NCBI GenBank assembly: GCA_963819645.1
Contig: CAWFWZ010000012.1
Coordinates: 62,001-126,000 of the forward strand
DNA: 64,000 nucleotides
Direction: 5' to 3'
Source: CAVVDY01 sp963819645
GTDB lineage: Bacteria > Acidobacteriota > Terriglobia > Terriglobales > Acidobacteriaceae
In this document: positions 50,324-59,174 of the stretch, in pieces
Position numbering within the stretch: the first letter of the stretch is position 1
How the letters are laid out: every line of letters begins with the position of its first letter
Notes under the pieces: generated by a model
Told to the model about the DNA's origin: nothing
The model's input: the letters and a program-made list of their open reading frames with translations, nothing else
Database searches by the model: none
Program-made: the position numbers and the translations under genes

Positions 50324-51374
50324 TTACTTAGCGCGGCTTAGTTCGCCAAGATGAGCTCGCTCGCTGTGCGCCGCGATGGCCTCCACGATTTGCGTGGCAA
50401 TCGCCAACGCGTCGCGGCCGGCTTCGAGCGTCACCTCGGGCTGCGAACGCCGCCGGACGGCATTGAGGAAGCTGGCGATCTCGGCCTTGAGCGGCTCCTG
50501 CTGCTCCACCTTCGGCTTGAAAGGAACTATCCCGGGAAGTGCGCTCGCAGCGATACTTGCCGGATTGAAGGGATCCATCCCGAGCGTGTCGGGAGCCTCC
50601 TCGTCCATGGTGAGAACCAGCACATCCTGCCGCGAATAGTCGAGCGAAACGTATTGCTGCGGCTGGAAGAACCTGAGCTTGCGCACGCGCTCGGTGCTGA
50701 CCCGGCTGGCGGTGAAGTTGGCGACGCAGCCGGATTCGAACTCCATGCGAACGTTGGCGATGTCGACCTTCTTCGACAGGATGGGCAGGCCGACGGCGCG
50801 AATTTCCTTCACCTTGGACTTCGCAAACGTCAGCACGATATCGATGTCGTGGATCATCAGGTCAAGCACCACGTCAACGTCGAGCGAACGCGGAGTAAAG
50901 ACGCTCAGGCGATGGACCTCGAAGAACATCGGCTGGGTCAGCAGCGGAAGGGTGGCGCGCACGGCGGGATTGAAGCGCTCCAGATGTCCGACCTGCGCGA
51001 TGCGTCCGTAGGCTTGGGCCACGGTGATCAGCTCGTCGGCTTCGGCCACAGTGGCGGCCAGCTGGCTTCTCGATCAGCACGTCGACGCCAGACTGCATCA
51101 GCTCGCGAGCGACCGGGAGATGTAGAACAGTAGGCACGGCGACGGAGACTGCATCGACGCCTTGCGCAATAAGCTCGGCGGCCGACAGGAAGGCGCGGGT
51201 CTTGAATTCAGCGGCAACGGACTGCGCGCGTGCGAAGTCGGTGTCGGCGATGCCGGCAAACTCGACTCGCTGAGAAGCATCGGCTGCGAGCTCGCGATAG
51301 ACGCGGGCGTGGTTGCGTCCGAAAGCACCGGCGCCGACAACGCCGACGCGAAGTGTGCCGTTCTGATCAGGCAT
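50324..51374 (-). CDS. Gfo/Idh/MocA family NAD(P)-dependent oxidoreductase (one frame break)
   Basis: ATG 51374 begins MPDQNGTLRVGVVGAGAFGR, a Rossmann nucleotide-binding motif. DVLIEKPLAATVAEADELI, restored by removing one A near 51064, contains the conserved EKP with the Lys; the C-terminal beta-sheet domain has VQVGHLERFNPAVRA-like IAQVGHLERFNPA and LDLMIHDIDIVL with the His. About 350 residues. It lies downstream of lpxI on the same strand. Because a Gfo/Idh enzyme (GnnA) makes diamino-sugar lipid A precursors in some bacteria, a role in lipid A or a related UDP-sugar is possible but unproven; no GnnB partner is seen. Confidence 0.85.
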
Positions 51375-51457
51375 GGAGCGATTGTCGCGCATGGCAGGGG
51401 GGCAGGGCAAAAGCGATCGCAGATGAAACCGGCTTCGTGCACCGCAGTGTATGAGAT

Positions 51458-51585
51458 TGTCATCACGAGCGAAGCGAGGGATCTGCTCTCTGCCTCCCGC
51501 CTGAGCACTCTTCAATTATGGAAAACAAGGCGGGCTGCCAGCGAGAACAGATCCCTCGCGCCAAAAGAAGGCGCTCGTGATCACA
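51458..51585. repeat. Dispersed repeat, family A, inverted pair
   Basis: TTGTCATCACGAGCGAAGCG with AGGGATCTGCTCTC on the left; GAGAACAGATCCCTCGCG and GCTCGTGATCACAA on the right. The left loop also contains TGCCTCCCGCCTGA matched by AAGGCGGGCTGCCA. It separates lpxI from the oxidoreductase gene. Confidence 0.7.
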
Positions 51586-51590
51586 AAACC

Positions 51591-52498
51591 CTACATGTCC
51601 TTGTGCGGGATGTGGCTGATAACGGCTTCGGCGACGATGCAGATGCTCGGCTTCGTCCGCGGCGGCTATGACGGCGGGCTTGTCGAACATGAGGCAGCGT
51701 CCGGCATCGAGCTGCGAGGCAGGTTGCTCCAGCCTGTTTCATGGTTTCGATTGTCTGCAAGCCAATGACCGGAACATCGAAGCGCATGTCCTGATTCGGC
51801 TTGGCGACTTTCACGACGGTAAGCGCGCGACTCAGCGTCGAAGACTCTTTGCCCAGCGATGGCGAGCGCATGATCTCGCCCGCGCGCAGGATGGCCGCGT
51901 CGGTGCCCTCCATCGCCTCGACCGCGACGCATGCAGCGTCGGCAATGACCACCGTCTGCCCGATATCGAAACGCGAGAGATGATGCGCCACGGCCCGGCC
52001 ATAGGTGATGTTCGTCTGCTCGGTGTCGTCTGGGCCGCGCCGTGTCATGACGCCTTCGGTCGCCAGCAGAGGCTCGAGCAGCGACGTCGAGCTCATCAGC
52101 GTGATGCCTTCGTCGGCGAGGACCTTGGCGACGGCACCGATCAGCGAATCGGTATTGCGAGTGGCCAGCGTGAGCAGCAACTGAGCCAGCCGCCAGTCGG
52201 GCTTGATGCTGCTGAAGATGCGCTTATGCTTGACCTGCCCGGCCATGATGGCGCGCGAGATGCCTTCGCTCTTGAAGGTCTCGATCAGCTTCGACAGCTC
52301 GCCCAGCGAAAGCCAATGAACCGCCGCAGCGCCACGCTGCTCGATCTCGGGCGAGGCTTCTTCCTTGATGGCGGCGACCACGACCTGCATGCCTTGCGAA
52401 CGCGCCGCGTCCAGCACCAGGAAAGGAAACTTGCCGTTGCCGGCGATGAGGCCGATACGCTGTGAATCTTTTTCCAAAGTTTTGAGTTTACACTGCAC
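51591..52498 (-). CDS. lpxI: UDP-2,3-diacylglucosamine pyrophosphatase LpxI (two frame breaks)
   Basis: LpxI hydrolyses UDP-2,3-diacylglucosamine to lipid X in lipid A synthesis, replacing LpxH. Landmarks: RIGLIAGNGKFPFLVLDAAR at the start, SRAIMAGQVKHKRIF, FDIGQTVVIADAACVAVEAM with EGTDAAILRAGEI, and NQDMRFDVPVIGLQTIETM. Breaks near 51712 and 51646, one extra base each, restore CLALDAGRCLMFDKPAVIAA and the end VISHIPHKDM. No ATG is available: GTG 52496-52498 or TTG 52475-52477 are the candidates. Either lies within 25 bases of the ddl ATG on the other strand. About 300 residues. Confidence 0.9.
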
Positions 52499-52500
52499 AC

Positions 52501-53695
52501 ATGAAGAAGCTCCGGGTAGGAGTCTTGTTTGGCGGGCGCAGTGGCGAGCACGAGGTATCGCTGCTGTCGGCGGCCTCGGTCCTGAACGCAATCGACAAGA
52601 AGAAATATGACGTGGTGCCCATCGGCATTACCAAAGAAGGCCGCTGGCTCACGCCGTCGCATGCTGAGCGCCTGCTGAAAGGCGAGAAGTCAGCAGTTGC
52701 TGAGCCGCGTCATCTGCGCGCGGGCGATCCCGACGCGACTTATGGCGCCGCGGTTTTGGCCAAGGGTGAAGCGGTCGTCGTGCCCCCGATGCCGGGCACA
52801 AACCATTCTTCGCTGGTGCCGTTCGAGACTAGCGCGCACGAGATGCAGGCCGCCGCGAATCCTATCGACGTCGATGTCATCTTCCCGGTGCTGCACGGCA
52901 CCTTCGGCGAGGACGGCACCATACAGGGACTGCTCGAACTGGCCGACATCGCCTACGTCGGCGCGGGCGTTCTCGGCTCGGCGGCAGGCATGGACAAGGA
53001 CGTCATGAAGAAGCTGTTTCGCGAGGCGGGCCTGCCGATCGTGAAGCATGTGACGGTGCTGCGCAGCGCATGGCGCAAAGAGCCGAAGAAAGTCCGCAAG
53101 CAGATTGAGAGCGCGCTGAAGTATCCGGTCTTCGTGAAGCCGGCCAATCTCGGCTCGTCGGTGGGCATCAGCAAAGTTCACGACGCGCAGCGAGCTCGCG
53201 GCTGCGATGGACGAAGCGGCGCGCTTCGATCGCAAGATCGTCATCGAGCAGGGGGTCGGAGGCGCGAAGGGCAAGGCGCGCGAGATCGAGTGCTCGGTGC
53301 TGGGCAACGATGATCCGATTGCGTCGATTCCCGGCGAGATCGTTCCCATCAAAGAGTTCTACGACTACGACGCCAAGTACCTGGCCGAAGGCTCGGAGCT
53401 GATCATTCCTGCCAAGCTGCCGAAGGCGAAGCAGAAGGAAGTACAGCGGCTGGCGGTGCAGGCGTTTCAGGCGGTCGATTGCGCCGGCCTGGCACGCGTC
53501 GACTTCCTGATGGACCCGCGCACGGGCAAGATGTTCGTCAACGAAATCAACACCATGCCGGGCTTCACCTCGATCAGCATGTATCCCAAGTTGTGGGCGG
53601 CCTCGGGAATCGAGTATCCGGAGCTGATCGATCGACTGATTCAATTAGGTTTACAGCGCTACGAAGAGAAAAAGCAGAACCGCTACGCGAGGTGA
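52501..53695 (+). CDS. ddl: D-alanine--D-alanine ligase (one frame break)
   Basis: Joins two D-Ala for peptidoglycan precursors, using ATP. KLRVGVLFGGRSGEHEVSLL is the family N-terminus; the ATP-grasp part contains YPVFVKPANLGSSVGISKV, and GLARVDFLMDPRTGKMFVNE with INTMPGFTSISMYPKL is the metal/phosphate site. A break near 53188 disappears when one C is dropped (KVHDASELAAAMDEAARF). 397 residues, with the omega-loop region longer than in E. coli DdlB, as in DdlA types. It starts head to head with lpxI and is followed by a hairpin terminator. Confidence 0.94.
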
Positions 53696-53712
53696 GCACG
53701 TTCGCTCGCAGA

Positions 53713-53742
53713 AGCAAGCGCGTGCTTGCTAACGATTTTTTT
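53713..53742 (+). terminator. Rho-independent terminator of ddl
   Basis: AGCAAGC (53713-53719) pairs with GCTTGCT (53724-53730), followed by AACGATTTTTTTA. It is 18 bases past the ddl stop. Confidence 0.8.
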
Positions 53743-53744
53743 AT

Positions 53745-53907
53745 ACCCCCGTCTATCTTTTGCAAGCAGGGAGCGATGCTTAAACGGGGCATGTGAGTGG
53801 TTCCTTCCGCTGGAACGCCATGCCCCGGGCACCGCAACTCATTGTCTCCTCCTTTCGCACAATTGGGGCCTCTCTTCGTGAAGGGCGAAGAGAGGCTTCT
53901 TTTTTTC
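53745..53907 (+). ncRNA. Candidate small RNA with anti-Shine-Dalgarno loop and strong terminator
   Basis: This stretch follows the ddl terminator and precedes genes on the other strand, so its own terminator implies a separate transcript. Hairpin 1: GGGGCATG (53786-53793) with CATGCCCC (53819-53826), and inside it GTTCC with GGAAC. Hairpin 2: ATTGT (53841-53845) with ACAAT (53859-53863), exposing the loop CTCCTCCTTTCGC. Terminator: GCCTCTCTTCG with CGAAGAGAGGC (53868-53896), then TTCTTTTTTTC. The loop contains CCTCCTTTC, complementary to GAAAGGAGG-type ribosome-binding sites. A six-codon frame (MLKRGM) at 53776 could alternatively be a leader peptide. No -35/-10 pair is obvious. Confidence 0.5.
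53868..53907 (+). terminator. Rho-independent terminator, 11-bp perfect stem
   Basis: GCCTCTCTTCG and CGAAGAGAGGC around TGAAGGG, followed by TTCTTTTTTTCTTC. On the plus strand the only gene upstream, ddl, already has a terminator at 53713, so this one most likely ends the small RNA candidate. Confidence 0.88.
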
Positions 53908-53928
53908 TTCAGGACTTTCTCCTAGATC

Positions 53929-54076
53929 AGGTAGAGCGGCGCTTCAGCGCCGCGTTCGCGGCATTCTAGAAACGTTTCCCGCAGCAGTGGGCACAGATGT
54001 GTCCATTGCTGCGCGAGGCAAATTGAGGTTGCGTTTGACGCCGACTTGAAGGTCGGCTCCGCCGATCGCTCTACCT
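53929..54076. repeat. 148-bp element with 10-bp perfect inverted ends
   Basis: Ends are AGGTAGAGCG (53929-53938) and CGCTCTACCT (54067-54076). Next to the left end is GCGGCGCTTCAGCGCCGCG, a family B-like hairpin; the inside also has GCCGACTTGAAGGTCGGC. The right end overlaps the stop codon of the DUF3224 gene by two bases. No other copy is in the window. Confidence 0.55.
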
Positions 54077-54482
54077 ATTGTGCGGGCAGTTCGTATTCGA
54101 AGTCGTAGAAGTGCTTGCCGCCCGCTTCAATCCGGATGTTCAGCTTGCCAGTAAGCCCGATGAGCTCGCCGGTACCGGAATCGGGAACGACGTTGATGGT
54201 CAACTGAGGGACGCCACGATTCATCACTCCGGTGTGATGCATTGCGAAGCTGCCGCTGCGGCCGCCCAGTGTGCCGGTCACCCGCTCGACGGCAACATAG
54301 GCTCCTGAACCCTGCACACTGCTGCTCATCGCGGTGAGCATCTCGCCCACGCTGGTCGCCTCCAAGTCGCCGTGAAATTGCTTGTTGAGCGCCATGCGTC
54401 CCAGTCCGGAATCAGCTCCGGCTTCGGCCAAAGACTGCGGCGTGATTTTTACGTCGAAAGGTCCTGTTGCATTGTTGGACAT
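54075..54482 (-). CDS. DUF3224 domain-containing protein
   Basis: A 135-residue all-beta protein related to allene-oxide-cyclase-like barrels: FDVKITPQSLAEAGADSGLG, ALNKQFHGDLEATSVGEML, then GAYVAVERVTGTLGGRSGSF with ALHHTGVMNRG-like AMHHTGVMNRGVPQLTI and SGTGELIGLTGKLNI near the end. DUF3224 proteins have no proven activity. The stop codon lies in the inverted end of a repeat element. It is 6 bases downstream of the SEL1 protein gene, so probably in its operon. Confidence 0.85.
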   Translation of the reverse strand: MSNNATGPFDVKITPQSLAEAGADSGLGRMALNKQFHGDLEATSVGEMLTAMSSSVQGSGAYVAVERVTGTLGGRSGSFAMHHTGVMNRGVPQLTINVVPDSGTGELIGLTGKLNIRIEAGGKHFYDFEYELPAQ

Positions 54483-54488
54483 AGTTTT

Positions 54489-55493
54489 CTATTGGGCTTT
54501 CTGTGTCTGCTGACGTTCCTGCGGCGTCATTTGTGTCCAGATCTGCTGCCGAAAATCTCGCGCCCAGACAGCATTCGGATTCGCTTGCAACGCCTGGCTC
54601 ATATATTGATAAGCCCGCACGCGATTACGGGGAACACAGGTTCCGTTGGCGTACAGCGAACCCAGGCGGCTGCGCGCGGCTGCGTTCCCATCGGCAGCGG
54701 CGGATCGCAACAGAACCATCGCCTGATCGCAGCTCTGGGGAACGCCGTCGCCCTTGATGTACAGGTTGGCCAGCTTGACCGGAGCTTCGGGATTCCCCTT
54801 CGCCACCGCCTTCCACAACCAGGCGGAAGCTGCTGCGGAATCGCTGGCGTTCGCTGCTTTCGCGAGCTCCTCCGCGCCGGGAGCGGCGGCCTTTACTGGT
54901 TTCTCTTGCTGCGTCTCTGCGCTCTCAGCATTTGGAGCCGCTGAGTTTGCAGCTTCGGCGTTGCTGCTGTTTGCCGATTCGGCCTTCGCCGGCGGGGTCT
55001 GCGGCTTCGGCCCACCCGCAGCGGCGGTAGCGGTGTTGCTGCTCGCCGGGGTTGAAGCTGACTGCGCCTTTGTAGCTGGAGGCGTGGAGACATTCGAAGC
55101 TGCGCCGGGATTCGCCTGCTTTTCCGGCGTGGTCTTTGGTTCGGCGGCAGGCTGAGGATTGGTCGTTTGCGGCTTCGGTTGCGGAGCTACCTGCATCTGC
55201 GGTCCCGAACCAGCCGGCTGCGACCGTCGAGCTGGCTCAGCCGATCCCGTCGTCGCTTCCGAAGAAGCAGGCGGTGTATTGACGGCGCCCTTTCTTTCCT
55301 TTCAGCCGCTCGATCTGCATTTTCATGATGCCGATCGGACCGTTGCTGCTCTGGTTCTTCTCGGCTCGCCATTCGAGAAAGCCCAAGCCGGCGAAGACGC
55401 GATCACAATGACGGCCGTCCACGCGCGCCAGTGGCTCTGCCGTCCGGCGTTATCGTCAGCAATGTAAGCCGCACTTGCCGGGGTGTCACTCAA
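54489..55493 (-). CDS. Membrane-anchored SEL1-repeat protein (two frame breaks)
   Basis: A TTG start (55491-55493) overlapping the upstream stop begins MSDTPASAAYIADDNAGRQS. Then comes one membrane segment (WTAVIVIAVFAGLGFLEW, after adding one G near 55400), a short basic stretch (IMKMQIERLKGKKGAV, after dropping one G near 55290), a long Ala/Pro/Gln-rich linker, and C-terminal SEL1-type repeats: AWLWKAVAKGNPEAPVKLAN, AMVLLRSAAADGNAAARSRL, with Cys in VPQSCDQ and NGTCVPRN. About 335 residues. SEL1 repeats bind proteins. The layout suggests a periplasmic scaffold held by one helix. Confidence 0.7.
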
Positions 55494-56089
55494 TCCGAGG
55501 AACGACGGGTCCTCCGATGCTTGGTGCGGCAGGTAGCTGGTGGAGCTTCTTTCGCTGGCTCTGAGAGATCGCCCAGGAAGCGCGACCGATCAGGAGCCTG
55601 ATCCTTCATCCCCTTGGTAGCAAAAGGAGGCGGCTCGGTGGCAACGTGAGGCGGTTGCTCGACGATGCTTTCGGCGGGAGGCGCAACCTCGCTCGCAGGT
55701 ACCTGCTCTCCGACTTTGGCTGGAGGCTCGGCCTCGGCCACGGATGGCTCTTCGGACAGGCTGATGGGCGTCTCCGGCTCGTACTTTGCAGCGCTGTCGA
55801 GCGTCGGCTTGGCGCCCGTCATGGTGACTTCGTCTTCGTCTGCCGGAGGCGTGTAGTGAAAGCCGGCGATGAACTGCTCGAGTGACTGCGCCTGTTCCGC
55901 TTGCGAAAAGTAATTCGGGCCGGTGGCTTCAGCAGAGGCCGGTTGCGACACCTCAACCGGAAGCCGGGTAAGACCCGCCGTGCTCTCCGCGCCCGGAGCG
56001 GTCAGGGGACGATGCGGCAGCGGTGTACCGCACATTCCGCAGAAGCGATGTCCGGACGGATTCTCAAATCCGCAGTGTGAGCAGAGCAC
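55486..56089 (-). CDS. Zinc-ribbon protein with disordered Pro/Glu-rich tail (one frame break)
   Basis: A GTG start (56087-56089) after AAGGAGG begins MLCSHCGFENPSGHRFCGMC, a zinc ribbon with two CxxC pairs. The remaining 180 residues are low-complexity and acidic/proline-rich (SLSEEPSVAEAEPPAKVGEQ), apart from a short possible helix (YFSQAEQAQSLEQFIAGFHY). Dropping one A near 55534 gives the ending APAAPSIGGPVVPRIE and a TGA that overlaps the start of the SEL1 gene. So the two are translationally coupled and probably work together. Confidence 0.7.
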
Positions 56090-56334
56090 ACGGCCTCCTT
56101 ATACCAGAGCTATCGTAAATTATGAGCGTTTCGCTTAGGAATGGATGAGAGCAGACTGGCAGAGGTGGCCGCCCGAGTGCGAGTCCTGAGCTGCTCTTCC
56201 ACTCACGTCACCTCGGGCCAGGCACTCCAAAGTGCGATCAGCTCAGCCTTGCAAGCTGCTGAAATTTCCAGCTTTGCTTCGCGCTCGGTAAAGCCAACTC
56301 CTCCATCTGACGATGTATCTAGACGAGTAATCTT

Positions 56335-56589
56335 ATGCGCTCAAGTTTTTCTGTTCAGATGTATCGTCCCGGCGAAGAGGTCCCGAAATCTGGGATTTAC
56401 AAGGTCAGCCATCGCGGCCATCATCACGATCATGAAGTGACTTGCGTTTCGGGAGAGGAATTCCCGCGTTGCCATCAATGTGGCGAACAGGTTCGATTTG
56501 CCCTGTTGATTGCAGCGCACGCCATTCGGCGCCATAGCCATTTTCATTCCAGTGAGCAGGCGATGATGAACTCTGTCGCGGGAATGTGA
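56335..56589 (+). CDS. Small His/Cys protein, YjzC-like, probable zinc binder
   Basis: The core MYRPGEEVPKSGIYKVSHRG and HHHDHEVTCVSGEEFPRCHQ with CGEQVRFALLIAA resembles a widespread small-protein family (YjzC/DUF-type) in which a proline-rich start is followed by a Cys pair (here RCHQCGEQ). It ends with a His-rich tail (AIRRHSHFH). Start is ATG 56335 or, for the typical family start, ATG 56359; neither has a good ribosome-binding site. 84 or 76 residues. Confidence 0.6.
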   Translation: MRSSFSVQMYRPGEEVPKSGIYKVSHRGHHHDHEVTCVSGEEFPRCHQCGEQVRFALLIAAHAIRRHSHFHSSEQAMMNSVAGM

Positions 56590-56592
56590 TAG

Positions 56593-57261
56593 CTACTTGA
56601 TCCGCCTGAGAGCGCGCACCGTGTCACCCATGTCGCCTTGCTGAAAGAGGCGAATACCTGCCACACCTGCGGCGCCGGCGCGAATGCAAGCATCGGCATT
56701 GCTGAGATTCACTCCCCCCAGCGCGAGTACCGGAAACGAGCTTTGCGGCGCAGCTTCGGTGTTGTCAGGAGGCCGTTCGCCGCGGCAGGCAGCCGCCAGC
56801 GCGCTCAGACCAAGCCCGGGTAGCTTCGTGCCGGGCTTCTCGAAGATCGGGGCCAGCACGGCGAAGTCCGCTCCATGTGCCTCGGCATAACGGACGTCGT
56901 CGAGTGAATGCGCCGAAACACCAATCACGGGAGCGCGATCAGCACACCGCATCCAGAGGGTGCGAACCTCAGAAGCGGGAAGACTGTTGCCGGGGAGATG
57001 CACGCCGTCGGCGCCGCAGGCGAGGGCTACGTCGGTGCGCTGGTTGAGCAGTACGCGAGTTTTGCTTGAAGTCGAGCGCACAACCTCGACTACGTCTTGC
57101 GCCAGACGCTCCAGTTCGCGCGGGCTCAGGTCTTTCTCGCGTAGCTGGATATAGTCGACACCGGCAGCCGCGGCCTCGGCGACTCGGTTCAGGAGCGCCC
57201 GGCGCTGGTGGGCTTCGTCTCCGGCGAACGCGTGCCGATCGGTGATGTAGTAGAGGAGCAT
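56593..57261 (-). CDS. thiE: Thiamine phosphate synthase
   Basis: Joins HMP pyrophosphate and thiazole phosphate to make thiamine phosphate. ATG 57261 (MLLYYITDRHAF), preceded by GGAGGG, is the family start; the frame is open 24 codons further upstream into a repeat. Motifs: GVDYIQLREKDLSPRELERL with the QLREK block, GADGVHLPGNSLPASEVR, and VLALGGVNLSNADACIRAGA with AGVAGIRLF for phosphate binding. 222 residues. No other thiamine gene and no TPP riboswitch are adjacent. It could also be a TenI-like relative, but the motif set fits ThiE. Confidence 0.87.
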   Translation of the reverse strand: MLLYYITDRHAFAGDEAHQRRALLNRVAEAAAAGVDYIQLREKDLSPRELERLAQDVVEVVRSTSSKTRVLLNQRTDVALACGADGVHLPGNSLPASEVRTLWMRCADRAPVIGVSAHSLDDVRYAEAHGADFAVLAPIFEKPGTKLPGLGLSALAAACRGERPPDNTEAAPQSSFPVLALGGVNLSNADACIRAGAAGVAGIRLFQQGDMGDTVRALRRIK

Positions 57262-57295
57262 CCCTCCGGATTTTACTGGCCCTTTGAGCTCGGGG

Positions 57296-57426
57296 GAAGG
57301 GCGCGGCTTCAGCCGCTTCCGGAAGCCGTGCATCAGGGCTAAGGCTTCAGCCCCGGTCCTTGGCTAAAGGCCACGTCGTCATGCGGGTTATTTCGCCAGG
57401 CTAAAGCCCGGCGCTTCCACCCTCAT
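57296..57426. repeat. Dispersed repeat, family B
   Basis: GGCGCGGCTTCAGCCGCTTC, AGGCTTCAGCCCCGGTCC and CCAGGCTAAAGCCCGGCGCT in series, the same three-hairpin plan as at 33063. It fills the space between thiE and the multicopper oxidase. Confidence 0.65.
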
Positions 57427-57441
57427 GCATGCGAGAGGGTT

Positions 57442-59077
57442 CTACGTGCTCGGGTCTGCCGACGCTACTACTTCGTACGGCCGCATCATCTCGTTGTCTT
57501 CGTGCTCCAGCAAGTGACAGTGCCACACGTACCGTCCCGTGTATCCCTCGAAAGGAATGATGATGCGGGTAATCGCACGTGGCTCAGCGCGAACCGTGTC
57601 CTTCCAGCCGCTTTCGCTGGGATCGGGTGGTGCGGCATCGCCGAAGCTTTGCAGGTGCCTGGTGTCGGTATCGCTGGGATAGCCGGGGATGTACTGCTTG
57701 CGATCGAGGACCTGGAACTTCACCAGGTGGATGTGGATGGGATGCGTGTCATCGGTGGGATTCACGAACGACCAGATTTCGGTGGTGTTGATGACCGGCT
57801 TCTCGGTGATCGGCTGGTGCCAGTAGGTGCCATTCAGCAGCATGATCATCGACTCGCCGACCGGGTTCTCGTATTCGTTCAGCGTTAGCACGCGGGTTTT
57901 CACCGCATCGGACTCCTTCAGCTTCGGAACCGCGCGCAATGTTGACGGAAGCGAGCTTTCGTCGTTGACCTTACTCGACGAAACCCGGAACTGCAGGATG
58001 CTGAAGCTGTCGCTCTTGAAGATGAGCTTCTCGCGCTTTGTGCTCGCTGAAATCGATGACGACATCGACACGCTCGGCCGGCGCCAAAATGAGTTTCTTG
58101 AGCGGCACCGGCGCGGACAACAGTCCCTGGTCGGTGCCGATCTGATGGAACTCGATGTCATCGCCAAAGGAGAAACGATAGGTTCGTGCGTTCGAGCCGT
58201 TGAGAATGCGGAAACGATATTTGCGTGGCTCTACATCGCAATAGGGAAAGAGCTTGCCGTTGGCGAGGATCGACTCGCCGTAAGCTTCCGGCACCCACGG
58301 CGCATCTGCGTTTGCTGAGATGGGATACAAGAGCTGGTGCTCGAGTGTGAAGTCGCGATCGAAGATGACCAGGGGAATCTCGTATTTCCCCTTTGGCAGA
58401 TTGAGTTCGTCTTCAACCTCGTCTCTGACAATGTAAGACCCTAGCATTCCGGCATAAATATTCAGCCGGTTAATGCCCATGGCGTGGTCGTGATACCACA
58501 GCATCGCCGGATCCTGCTGGTTCGGGTAGTAGAACAAGTTGGAATTCCCGGGCACTACCCAGTTCTCCGGATAGCCATCATCGTCGGGCCGAACCTTTGC
58601 GCCGTGAACGTGAACGACGGTGCGCACCTGCGGCTTGTCGGCCTCGGCGCCGTGGAGATTGTGGTCAATGGGCAGGAAGTGTTGCTGCGGCAGTTCGTTC
58701 GCCCACTCGACAAAGAGCGGTTCTCCAGTGCGAGCTTCGATGGTTGCGCCGGGTACCGATGAAGCGCAGGCCCACCAGCGCGTCGGCTTCATGTCGCGAT
58801 GCACCTTGAGGTCAGACTGGCGTATGGACATGCGGTAGTAAGGCACCATCAGGCGCGGATCGTTTGGGCTGGGACGCTTGCCCTGGGCTTGCGCGACAGC
58901 GGGAATAGGCAGCGGGTCGACAAATTTTTCCAGCTTACTAGTGTCGAATGCGACCTGCTGCTTGGCAACCGGATGGCGCCGCATCGAGGGTGGAAGCTGC
59001 CCATGAAAGTACGCACCGGCAGCGAACAAGGTGGATTGTTTGAGAAAAGAACGTCGGCTAATCACGGCTTGAGTCAC
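57442..59077 (-). CDS. Tat-exported multicopper oxidase, CotA/bilirubin-oxidase type (one frame break)
   Basis: Oxidises a phenolic, metal or pigment substrate and reduces oxygen to water. A twin-arginine signal (VISRRSFLKQSTLFAAGAYF) directs folded export. Copper ligands: VVHVHGAK, LWYHDHAMG, HPIHIHLVKFQVL and WHCHLLEHEDNEMM. A break near 58034 is cured by dropping one C (SEHKAEKLIFKSDSFS). There is no ATG near the signal; GTG 59075-59077 or a second GTG five codons on fits best. About 545 residues. The upstream gene on the same strand ends in a terminator, so this gene has its own promoter. Confidence 0.9.
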
Positions 59078-59109
59078 TTTATCAATGCGAGTTGAAAATC
59101 TCGTGAATG

Positions 59110-59147
59110 AAAAAGGCACGCGCGGTGTTGACCCGCACGTGCCAAAC
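59110..59147 (-). terminator. Rho-independent terminator after the phosphoesterase gene
   Basis: Minus strand GGCACGTGCGGG and CCGCGCGTGCC around TCAACA, followed by TTTTTCATTC. Confidence 0.82.
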
Positions 59148-59174
59148 CTTCGCAGGCATGCCGACGAAGACGAT

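Noticed and set aside
57262..57441. TPP riboswitch upstream of thiE
   Set aside because: The region is filled by a family B repeat; no thi-box CTGAGA pattern is seen.
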